Source of the DNA: Neckera pumila
Taxonomy: Eukaryota; Streptophyta; Bryopsida; Hypnales; Neckeraceae
NCBI GenBank assembly: GCA_963969595.1
Contig: OZ018412.1
Location: 13,146,501 to 13,210,500 of the forward strand
DNA length: 64,000 bases
Direction: 5' to 3'
This document shows, piece by piece, positions 24,205-34,626 of the stretch (position 1 is the stretch's first letter; each line of letters begins with the position of its first letter). The translations under genes and the position numbers were made by a program. The notes beneath the pieces were generated by a model. That model made no database searches, had not been told where the DNA came from, and worked only from the letters and a program-made list of their open reading frames with translations.

Positions 24205-24785
24205 AACTCTTTATGTACACATGGGGTGGTAAGAGGTAGAACAACCCATGTGGGATATGTAATTTAGAAGTTATAGTTTCTCAACCGCTCATAGTTAAGT
24301 CTAAAGTAGGAATTGTGTTAAAACTAGAATTTTAGACCACACTTAGGCATAGTAGAATGACATTTTGCAAAAAAATTTGAACTAGAAAAAGTTGGTAAAT
24401 CAAGTCAATTTTTATCTCAAAAATCCGTTTGAAATTTCAATCTTTCACCCAAAAGTCATGGATAAATTTCAGTGAGGATGTTTGAAAATGTAAAACAAAA
24501 TCCTTTCCAACCCCTTTGTGAAATTTGTTCATAACTTTTGAGTGGAAGATCAAAATCTCAAACAAATTCTTGGAGATGAAACTTAACTTGATTACCTACC
24601 TTTTTTTAGTTCAAAGTTTTTTGCAAATGTCATTCTACTATGCCTAAATGAGGTCTAAAATTGTAGCTTAAACACAATTCCTACTTTAGACATAACTATG
24701 AGCAGTTGAGAAACTACAACTTCTAAATTACATATCCCACATTGTTTGTGTAACCTCCTACCACCCCATAATTATATAAAGAGTT
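24205..24785. repeat. Complete foldback element (about 580 bp)
   Basis: The left arm begins ACACATGGGGTGGTAAGAGG and the right arm ends CCTCCTACCACCCCATAATT. The arms pair throughout, including AAAAGTCATGGATAAATTTC against GAAATTTGTTCATAACTTTT, and meet near 24480. RNA read through it would form a long imperfect hairpin and could feed small-RNA production (inference). Confidence 0.75.
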
Positions 24786-25379
24786 GTATTCTAATTCCAA
24801 ATCACAAAACATGAATGGCTTACAAAGCAAATTGAGGGAATTCAAACATCAAAATTAATGACCTCAATGAGTTGATTTTCATTTGGTTCAAAGCTACTAG
24901 TTTGTAATTTGTTTCAATTGGAAGTGTTTAAATTCCTAGTACAGTTACCTGTACAATTGCACCCCTAGTATCAAGCTAAAATTTGACATTTTTGATGTGT
25001 AGCCTTTAGCTAATTTGGGTGTGGAATATTCCACATCCTTCCATCCACAGGAAGGTAGTATCTCTAACTGCTATTGAATGTTGTGCCAAATGCCCATCAA
25101 ACCATTAATACCAACAACTGCTAATCCCCTAAAAAATCGAACCCCCCCAAAATGCAAACCTCCTTGTCGCATGAAAGTGTCAAGGACCCACAAAGATTAA
25201 ATTCATCACAAATTCCATTTAAAACGTAAGGAATTGAATTCAACAGCGAAACAATTGACTTTGAACTAGAAAAAGGTGAGAACTTTTGGGAACTTACACA
25301 GCATAGATAAAAAGGGTAGGCAAGCTACAAGGTAAAGAAAGTGAGAAACAGAGAAACAAAGAGAGATTTGGAGGCTTAG

Positions 25380-25870
25380 GGGAGGCAACCCATTTCCGAT
25401 CACTTAAGGAATTACGCATATCTACAGGGCGGATTTCTTCAATGGGGGAATTTTCTAGGGTGTAAAAATAGAGTTCGGAAGGTTTCCATAATTTTTCAGA
25501 TTTTTGTTTCCCAAAATGTATTTACTATGAATTTTTTAGTTGAAGGTTTTGTTCTACCTATTTTGGTTATAGACATTAGAGGGGTTTGGAGGCCTTGGAA
25601 GACTATTTCAAGACCGTTCCCCAATCTGCCCAGATTCAGTGAGCAACGATTCAAGCGTGTCAGTTTCTTTTTTTTTTTTTTTTCAAAAATAACGTGGCAA
25701 TTGCTTGACCACATCAGCTTGACCATTTAGCAACATTTCAGCATTTCTGCAAAGTTCCCACAATTTGGGAACTTGCAGTCTCTTAGAGGCCCAAAACTCC
25801 TCTAACGGACTTTCCTATTTCCAACCAAGGACTAGTTGCACAATCCACCAAGAGTTGATTGCAATATTGA
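25380..25870. repeat. Dispersed repeat carrying a nested MITE
   Basis: The outer sequence starts GGAGGCAACCCATTTCCG and resumes after the MITE with TTTCCAACCAAGGACTAG. It matches 60658-60950, which is uninterrupted, and part of 39485-39700. The nested MITE occupies about 25574-25807. Confidence 0.65.
25574..25807. mobile_element. MITE with CATTAGAGGAGTTTTGG termini (copy 1)
   Basis: The left terminus is CATTAGAGGGGTTTGGAGG; the right, read inward, is CGTTAGAGGAGTTTTGGGCC. Internal blocks (GACCGTTCCCCAATCTGCC, ACGTGGCAATTGCTTG) match the element at 48221-48528 in opposite orientation. No coding capacity. A target duplication could not be defined securely. Confidence 0.7.
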
Positions 25871-26088
25871 GAGTCTTGGAAGCAATCCTAATGTGCCACA
25901 ACTGCCTCGGGAACCATGCCTTTAATTAATTACTGGTCATCTCCTCCTTCACGAAAAGAAAACAACATACATAGCCACAACGGGGCGTCGATCAGGAATG
26001 GATTACCTCCCCTACCACAATGGAGGAGGACCAGTGGAGGATTGACAGAAGGTGGAGATTGGAGAAGCAATGAAGATGACGACATTTA

Positions 26089-26313
26089 TCCCTCAAAGGA
26101 CGGACTGATGACCGTGGAAATCATCCCTTTGACTATCGTGAGAATCATTGCCTTAAAAAAATGCAAAAGCACTCATTGGAAGTCAAATTACTATAGAAGA
26201 CCTCCCCATTTCACAACATCTAAGGATGAATAGTTGCACTTTTGTCTACATGCAAAGACTCTTTGTCATTCATTGGATGTCAAACCTCTAATGCATTGTT
26301 TTGGGGGGTAATG
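26089..26313. repeat. Single-arm copy of the CCCTTGAAGGACGG element
   Basis: Immediately after the relic promoter, CCCTCAAAGGACGGACTG begins a segment that matches one arm of the hairpin at 37743-38197 (GACCGTGGAAATCAT, TCATTGGAAGTCAAA, GATGAATAGTTGCACTT, CTTTGTCATTCA). It is followed by TAATGAAGCTTGC, the same flank seen after the hairpin in TNL copy 2, so the insertion site is shared. Confidence 0.65.
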
Positions 26314-26319
26314 AAGCTT

Positions 26320-27580
26320 GCACATTGTTTCTTTAGGAACCTAGCATTCAACATCTACTCACATTTTGTTATTTTCGACTTGACTTTCATGCCTATTGAC
26401 TACTATGAATGTTGAGTCATATAAATACCATATTTGAATTTGTCATCATATTTATGGAAATGTTGCACCCTACTTAAACCCTCAAAGCCAAGGCCTTTTG
26501 GGATTCAAAACATCATTGCTTTTTGAAGTCTTATAGATCTAAATGTCACTAAGTTATAAAGTTCTCAATCATACAATCTTGTGGTGTAAAATCTTATAGT
26601 GTATGTATTGTAGATGACGTGAATAAATTTGGAGTCATTTGGTTTTGTAGATTGCATGATTATAATGTTCTTGTGTTGAAAAAGGATATTGAAATTTTCC
26701 TAGCAACACATTTGGAGGTGAAACTCGATTTCTAAACCTACTCAAATGAATAAACTTTAAACTATAAAGTGATCCAAAACCAGCATTCAAATATGTGGGT
26801 AACAAGAAATATAAATCAACTGACTCATTGTGTTTGCAAAATGGCTTTGAGGTTTCAGATAAAAACAAGAAAAGTTGCAAAAATTACATCTAAGTCTAAA
26901 CCTTTTTCTACTAAAATGCTTTGTAGTCACTCATAAATTCTTGGATTCATATGCAATTTTAGCCAAACAAACTAGACTAGTATGCAAAACTTATCCAAAA
27001 AAATATTGGAAATGGACATTGTATGAAGATGAAACAAGCTGCCAAAATTCACTATTATCCAAAAGTATTGGGATTTTGAACTTCAAATTATTCCCAAACA
27101 TTGAAAACAACTTGGATTGATATGGAAATTTTACAACAATAACTAGACTTATGGGGAAATAAAACCCAACAAATATTATTGAAAACAAATTTTGGATGAA
27201 GGGGATACAAGCCTCCAAAGTTGCAGCCAGCAAATGAAGTTTGGTGAACTCAAATTGAACCTTTGAACTTTGATTGAATTTCAAAAAATCAATACATCTT
27301 GGATTGATCTAAAATTTTTATTACACAAACTCTAAGAAAGAGCACAAATTTCTCAATAAGTTTTATTGAATGTGGACTTTGGAAGCAAAAGTTACAACAC
27401 TTTGAATTGGACTTGAAACTATGTGAGGACACTTTCATCCCCTTGGGCGATGAGGGGTGAACCCTTACAAGTCTAGGAAGCCCAATTTGGAACATTAAAT
27501 GGTCTTCTTTGAGTATGGTAGGGAAGGTGTCTAAATTGAGGTATCCTAGAGTGACATAAGGTTGTATTGATGTTGTTTTG
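26320..27580. other. Intergenic stretch, nothing recognised
   Basis: Short frames on both strands without motifs; no element ends were identified. Confidence 0.45.
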
Positions 27581-27584
27581 GATT

Positions 27585-27930
27585 CAATGACACATAGCAC
27601 TTCCAATTTGAATAATTATTGTACTTCTTACATATTTCAAAAGTTATAAATGCTCAAGTAATTTTCACATATAGTGTCATATTTGAGCACAATAAGGTTT
27701 AGGTTTAAAAATGACATCCAAATGAAAGATGTTGAATTTTGAATTATCAATCTTGTATTCCTATAGCGTATATCTTACTATATTTTAGAACATTTTTTGT
27801 ATTTTAGGAATCAAAATACTATAATGTCTAGACAATTCTTCACACCTAATTGCATCACAATGCACATGCCTAAATTTCAAGCCCAAAGTGCTCCACAATC
27901 TAGCTTTTTGAAGGACAAGCATTGTGCTTG
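27585..27930. repeat. Dispersed repeat shared with 19260-19660
   Basis: ATTTGAGCACAATAAGG, AAATGAAAGATGTTGA and TTGCATCACAATGCACA follow the order of the partner copy. It ends where a truncated TTAA-type element begins. Confidence 0.6.
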
Positions 27931-27959
27931 AGGACAATGTTTGGTTCAAATAATTTCTC

Positions 27960-28405
27960 ATTCATTCAAACTTCAAAGTGAATGCTTAAATCTTTAAAAA
28001 AAATCCTCTCTAATCATTTTGGTGAATCCTACAAGTTATATTTTCAAGAAGATGCTCTAAATGACCAAAAAACAAGATTGTCCATAATCTTCTCATAAAA
28101 AATCCTAATGTAATGAATCAAAGTTCCTATGTAGATGAAAATATAATCTATGAGAAAATACCTTTTTTTAAATATTTCAAATACTTTTGCTGCCCCCTCT
28201 CCCATGTTCTCCCTTCAGTTGTTTTGAGCTTATTTGGATATAACTTTTGTTCCAAGTACCGATTTAAAAAAAATTATATTACCATAAAGCTAATCAATTT
28301 TTCTATCTTCAAAAAAAGCTCAAAAAATCCTCACAAAAAAAGAGACCATAAATACTTATCCAAAATCCCATTTGTCCCGTGAAGGGACAAATGGTCCTTT
28401 AGGGG
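27960..28405. mobile_element. Truncated TTAA-type element
   Basis: The right end is intact: CCATTTGTCC...GGTCCTTTAGGGG followed by TTAA at 28406-28409. The interior (AATCCTACAAGTTATA, TTTTGAGCTTATTTGGATA, ACTTTTGTTCC) matches 45121-45510 and the inverse of 3317-3740. The left half is missing. The intact end lies just before the left edge of TNL block copy 2. Confidence 0.65.
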
Positions 28406-29315
28406 TTAATTTTTATTGGATGAAATTAGCAAAACTTGAAGATTCTAAACATTCCCTACAAAGTATTTGGAAGACATACTATGATTATTCCAAAAATATA
28501 TTAAAATGATTGGTTATTGACACATTCATAAAGTCCATAGCTTGAATATTCCAAAAATGTACATCAAAGAGATACAAAGAGTTTACACATATCACATTCT
28601 AGTAACAAAGATGAAATTAGAAGTACATACCTCAATCAAGACCATCATAACTAAACCAAGCATCCAATTCCATTTAGTGTACAATAAAAAAAGAAACTTT
28701 TTGCAAGGGTTGATCTCATTGACTTCTTGTTTTACATAAGGTAACACTACCAATTGTGACCCCACTCTAAATTGACCCCTACAAATCATGCCTAAAATGA
28801 GAATCAAGGGTCAATTTTAGAAACATCTATATTCAATACATTCAAAATTCATAGTTTATTCATATCAAGTGTCCAATAAAAAGCCATATAAGAGAATCTA
28901 AAAGCCCCTTTTGACTACCAACAAGCCCCCTCCAATTTATGTTCAATATAATATATGGAACCCATGCTAAATTCAATTGGGTCTGACATAAAAGACAATT
29001 CCCCAAAGCACATGTCATTATCAAAGCACTTTGTTCATCCAAGATCAAAAAGGCAAGGCTGTCCAACTTTTGCAATTTCAATACAATTCACTTCCTACTA
29101 AGACCTTCTTCACACTACAAGAAGATAGAGTGGAGTACTTTGTAGCTCATGCTAGCTCCCACTGGAACAAGTTCAAAATCCTACCACATTCTTGTTCCCT
29201 TCACCACTAACAATGTAGAATAGCTAGAAATTTGCACCAAATATGCTCTCCTAGGAGGTGTCCAAAATAGCTAGAAATTTGCAAAAAATATGCTCTTGAG
29301 AGATGTACTCATGAA

Positions 29316-30185
29316 CCTTGCCAATAAGCATGTGCAAAAAAAGCTCTGGAGGCACACTATAACTCCACCCAAGTGCCCAGGACGTGAATCACAAGCCTCA
29401 TAAGAAAGAAGTTCTAGGACCACTTGAGTTCCCAAGACCCTGACATGATTGGAGCATCACTCAATCCAAATACATGAAAACTTAAGATTGGCTAACCAGA
29501 GCTCTAAAGTTTAAGGCTCTAGACTGAAACAACTTTAATTGGGGCCAGTGCCTCCCGAGGAAGTCTCGGTGCATCCACAATGAAATGATGCAATCATTCC
29601 AAGACTGCGACGCCAGATTCTATGAGAACTCCCTTGAGTATCTTGGGTGACCAAATAAATGGAAGGCCAAAGTGCTTTCATGTCTTGAATGAATTGGGCA
29701 GTCAACACCACGCCACTATTGGACACATCCAGCCATTGCATTTAACGTACTCTAAGACCTTGCCAATAAGCATGTGCAAACAATGCTTTGGAAGCATACA
29801 AGAACTCCAACCAAGTGCCCAAGACGTGAAGCAAAAACCTCACAAGAAAAAAGTGATGGGACCACTTCAATTCTCCAGTCTCCGACTTGAGTGGAGCATC
29901 ACTCAATCCAGACACATGACGGCTAAGATTGGCTAACAAGAGCTCTAAAGTTGAAAGGCTCTCAATTGAAACAAGTCCCAAAGCATCTACAATGAAGTGA
30001 TGCAATCAATACAAGGCAACGATGCCAAATCCCATGAGCACTCCATTGACGTCATACCTGAGATGAAGTATCTTGGGTGATCAAATAAATGGAAGGCCAT
30101 CGTGCTTTCATGTCTTGAATGAGTTGGGCACTCAACACCACACCACTGTTGGACACATCCAACCATTGCATCTTTTGTGCATTCG
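29316..30185. repeat. 430-442 bp tandem duplication of the TNL 3' end and 3' flank
   Basis: CCTTGCCAATAAGCATGTGC occurs at 29316 and again at 29758. The LRR-tail codons around DVSNSGVVL occur near 29730 and 30160, about 430 bases apart. The distal unit keeps the C-terminus seen in copy 1 (ending GGTGPN). The proximal unit ends the frame early with DTSSQV at 30052. The units have diverged, so the duplication is not very recent. Confidence 0.8.
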
Positions 30186-33100
30186 TAAGATCCGGCAAAG
30201 TTTGCAACCTCATGCACCCACGAACGTTCAAACACTGAAATTCCGGACTCAAAGGCCCCATGTAGATCAACTTGGTTAAGTTCACACAGTCCCGCACATC
30301 GAGCCAAGACAATTTTGGGAAGTTGGCCAAGTCCGGGAGCTCCTGGATGGGACACCCTTTGCACATCAAAGTGCGGAGTTGCGAACATGTCACCAGCCCT
30401 TGCAAATCTGCAAATCCGCAATTTGACACGTCCAACAAAAAGAGACCCGTCAATCGGTAAAGATCCGAACCGAGGTTCTCATGAAGCCACGGGTGCCCAC
30501 CCACCCGCAACTCTTCCAAGTTCTGCAATCCAAGGATGCCACGAACATCTCTCAACCTCGCACAATGCTTGACCGCAAACTCTTTCAACTTGGCAAGCTT
30601 TTGCAGATCTGGTAACACATCCACCTCGTCACAACGCACGATTCCCAGCTTCTCCAAATTGGTCAAGTTGATCAAACAAGATAAATCCTCAAAATCGCAA
30701 CTCCCGAGTTCCAAATAGCGCAACCTTGATAACCTCTCGAGATCAGGCAACACATGCACGCCCTTGCAATTCTTGACAATGACAGATTCCAATGACACTA
30801 ACTTGGCTAGACTTGAAAACCCTCGGCCTTGCCACCCAGAAATGTGGAGCGTTTTCAACTTCGTAAGCTGGCATAAGTCAAGTGTATCATGCAGATCATC
30901 AATTCTGACATGTAGACTCTCAAGCAAAATCAAGTCGTTCAATCCCGTGGAAGCTTGCACACGGACATTTGGATCCAACTCCAAGGTTTGCAGATTCGTG
31001 AGCTTGTGCATATCTGGCAGTTGGATGAGATTCTTGCAACCAAACACTTGGAGGGATTGTAAACAGACCAACCCATGCAAACCTAGCAATGATGCGATGC
31101 GCTTACAAAATGACAAGTCCAATATCCTCAAGTTTCGGAGGTTGCACATATCCGGCAACTCCACAAGATTCACACAAAAACTAGCACGTAGTTCCAACAA
31201 ACTCACAAGGTCACCCAAACCCAGTAGGCCTATTAGTAAGGAGCAATAACCCACATCCAACTTCCACAGCTGTTTCAGCTTCTGTAAGTTGGGCACCCTT
31301 TTCAACTTGGAACACCCAAAGAGAAGAAGTTACTGCAACCCAACTAACTCACCCAAACCTAGACAACTCTGCAATTTCTTACACCAACTCAAATCCAAGA
31401 ACTGCAAGTTGGTGTGCTTTGGGCTCAAGCCAGAGATGGTTACTACCGAGTCATTCCCACGAAAACAAGCCACTTGTAGTAAAATGAGGCGGCTCAAATC
31501 TGGCACCCACCTACATCCATGTAATTCCAACACTCGGAGGTTGGTCAAACGGACAATTTCGTCAATGCATTGTGAATCTGATGGGACGTTCAACCATTGT
31601 AGAAAGCCCAGATTCAACAAGGAACCAAGTCCCACAAAGGAGACCAAACGATGCGATCTTGATGGGTATCCACTATAATCCACTTCCAAGCTCTTGAGGT
31701 GCTTCATGCCTCTCAGATCCAACTCCAGTACACTTGCAAGACCTTCACTGAGCTTCAAAACTGTTAGGTTGGGGAAATGAGCAAAATTCAGACCCTCCAA
31801 TTTCATAAACCCCTTCCCAAAGAAAAACATACGCCTCATGTTTATCCAATGACCACCATTTGTCATGTTGGCTTCTTCAAGTGCATTCTCTTCGCCAACT
31901 TTTGTTTCCAACCTTGCAAACTCACGCCACAAGTCGTGCATGCCAATTTTACCAAACCCATCGCCAAGATTCTCCAGGAGTGATTTCCTCTTCAAGTTTT
32001 CCAACTGCAAGCAAAACAAATGAAACAAAAAATGTCAAGAGCAGCATATCTCTCAAGGTTCACATCTTGCTGCCAAGAAACTAAAACGACCATAGGCGTT
32101 CCATTGGTGTAAATTCATATAATGGGTGGTCAACTAGGAACGGGGTGGGGTTTCAAACACTCCTTTGAATCTTCAGCAGTGATGTATATCTCAATTTCAC
32201 ATCCATCTGAGATTTTTAAACTCTAAGGTTGACTGCAATCAGGGTTTCAACATTTCAAACACAAACTAGAGTTCTTCAAAAGGCCTTTCAATTCTACAAA
32301 TATCGTAGGTTGAGATAAAACTAAGATCTCAGGTATGTATCCATCCTAGATCTTAAACTCCTTGGGACCACTTGGACCATTAAAAACTCATCTCAAGACT
32401 TGAAAGCCCTAACTCCTGGCCCCTAGAAGTAGTATTAAAAGTTAAAAAAATTCAAACTACAAAATTCACAAAAAGTCTAGGAATTGGGAGCCTTATAAAC
32501 AAATTGTCCCACTCATTGTACTTCTCACTAAAGAAACCAAAACTAGCATCCACCATTTCAAAGAACACCCACCTGTTCTATCACACTTTTCACTGACATT
32601 CCATGTACCATACCAAGCCATTCAAAAATGTTCCACTTCAATCCGTCTGATCCACCAGTGTAAGGAACAAATATAGCTGCATCCATAAATAAAAGTTGAT
32701 CTTGGGGGTGTAGTGCATCAAAGCTTCTTCTCAAGATGGAGAAAACAGGATGTTGAGGTTCTCGAAAAGGATTCAAATAATCAATTTCATGCAAAAGCGA
32801 CCTCCAATGTTTTGGAACATAGCCAATAGACTGGAATTGCTACCCCAGTGTTTGCAATGCCAATGGGTGGTAATGAGAACTTGAGCCATCGCCTTTCTTG
32901 AAATGACATCGCTCAATGCAAGATGAGATCAACTCATGGTCATCCTTGTTGCTACGGAAGGCAAGAGGGACACATGCAATTTGAGAAAGGAATAAAGACC
33001 TTGCTTCTTCCATCTCCAACTCAGGCATCTCTATGCATTCACTCACATCAATCCCCAAAGGTGTCAACTCGTTCAAAGAACGGGATGTCACAAGCAAAAC

Positions 33101-34626
33101 ACTTCCAGCACCATACTTTGCTCCAAGAAGAGTCAAAGCTATCTTGGATGTTGCACTTGACACATTGTCGATTGTCAAGAATACTTTGACATTCATCATA
33201 TCACTCTTCAAGAGATAGCGATACTGCACACCCAAAACAAAACGACAAAAGTTGATGATTACAACTCACACACACATGCAAATCACAAACCACACTATAG
33301 GCTAGCTACTTGAACTCAACAACAATTCGCACATTACATCTACTGCAATTCAACTGCAATTCACACATTGGACATCCAAAACACATTTATGTTTCATCAA
33401 TAACACAAACCTCATCAACACTCATTGCACCCAAATGTTCGAGATTCAAGTTGGTCAACCTCCGCAGCACATCTTTCAATAATAAGTCTTCAATTTGACT
33501 TCCCAACTCCATATGAGCAACTTTGACACAACACTCCTCAGATACATCATTGCACATACACTTGCAAATGGTGGTCTTTCCAATACCACCAACTCCATAT
33601 AAGCCTACTACTTGCACCCCAATCGATGAAGACAATTTTGATTGCTTGATCCTTTCATGGATCACCTAGTACAGAATCAAGTAAAGTAGAAATGGATCAA
33701 AATCAAGGAATTTGCAAAAAACATATCATCATAACAACAAAAGAGTCATTCAACTCATCCAAATGACACCTCAATTGATTTAGGACAAAAGCATATCCAT
33801 TCAATAGATATAAGCCCATGGATAAATCAACATCACTCAATGATGTTGACACATACCTTGCATAAACGTGACCTCCCTTGAACATGGGAATCTTCAAACC
33901 GTGTCCTTGGGGGAATTAGCTTACAAATCGCTTCAACTATCTCTGCTTGAAATGTCACTTCCCCCAACTCCAAGTTGTACTTCAAGGCATTTGTTGAGCC
34001 AAACAATTGCAAGGCATTCTTCCAATCATTCATATCAATCCTACTATCACTCTCAGCCCAAGTATGCCAAAAAGATGACCATCGCTTATGGTTGGCAACA
34101 TCACAACATTCAGAAAATGTAAGGCCAAGAAGTACTGGCATTATTGTGAAGTTGGGCTTCTTCTTTTTGACATTGGACATGGCCACCAACTCCAACATGG
34201 GCCATTTGGAAGTGAAGAACTCCTCCGAGAGAACCACCACCCCAACTTCACATTGCTCAATAGCTTCAAAGATAAGCCTTGGAAACTCCTTTCCAATGGG
34301 CAAACAATCCCGACGCTTGTCAAAGAACGGATGGCGGTCACATCTCTCCAAGTCCACACACAACTGTTCCACAAACCGTTTCTGTGCACCGCTATGACTC
34401 AAAAACACCTTGTGCTTTGGTTGTAGAGTGTAATCCCTATGCACTCAAATTCAATTCCCAACCAACCAATCAATAACTGGTGAACTGTATATTTTGCGAC
34501 TACTACAATCATAATATGTGAGCAATAATACAAGAAATCACAAATCACAATTACTACTGACCCATAGCCATCGTAATCATTGGGAGATAGGCTTGTGCTC
34601 TCTTGCTGTTCCATGTTTCCAATCAT
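30052..34626 (-). pseudogene. TIR-NB-ARC-LRR resistance gene copy 2 (two nonsense codons)
   Basis: The inferred coding exons are 34562-34626, 33857-34436, 33411-33665, 32573-33223 and 30052-32004, all GT-AG and in phase, with intron sizes identical to copy 1. The order of motifs is TIR (KVFLSHSGAQK; SEEFFTSKWPMLEL), P-loop GVGGIGKTT, kinase-2 VFLTIDNV, RNBS-B SVLLVTSRS, HPLALQTLG, MHDLWREFAR and LRRs. There are no frameshifts. It has TAG at 32840-32842, right after the GLPL-like motif (copy 1 has GAG), and TAA at 31330-31332 within the LRRs (copy 1 has GAA). Nominal length is 1,167 residues; translation would stop after about 427, leaving a TIR-NB protein. A short TN-type product could still act in immunity, but that is speculative. 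Automated annotation may split it into several partial genes. Confidence 0.87.

Larger units (their letters stand above)
23441..26088 (-). pseudogene. Third, leader/promoter-only relic of the TNL family
   Basis: Three separated blocks (23441-23635, about 25095-25375, about 26010-26088) align in order with the TNL leader at 18450-19010. Examples are CAGCACTCAAAACAG, GACTTTGAACTAGAAAAAGG and ACAGAAGGTGGAG, matched by CAGCACTGAAAACA, GACTTTGAACTAGGAAAGG and ATAGAAGGTGGAG. The blocks are split by a foldback cluster (23.9-24.8 kb) and by another repeat with a nested MITE (25.38-25.87 kb). No TIR, NB or LRR coding sequence accompanies them in the expected direction. It appears to be a dead promoter fragment of a third family member, older than the two near-identical copies. 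Confidence 0.72.
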
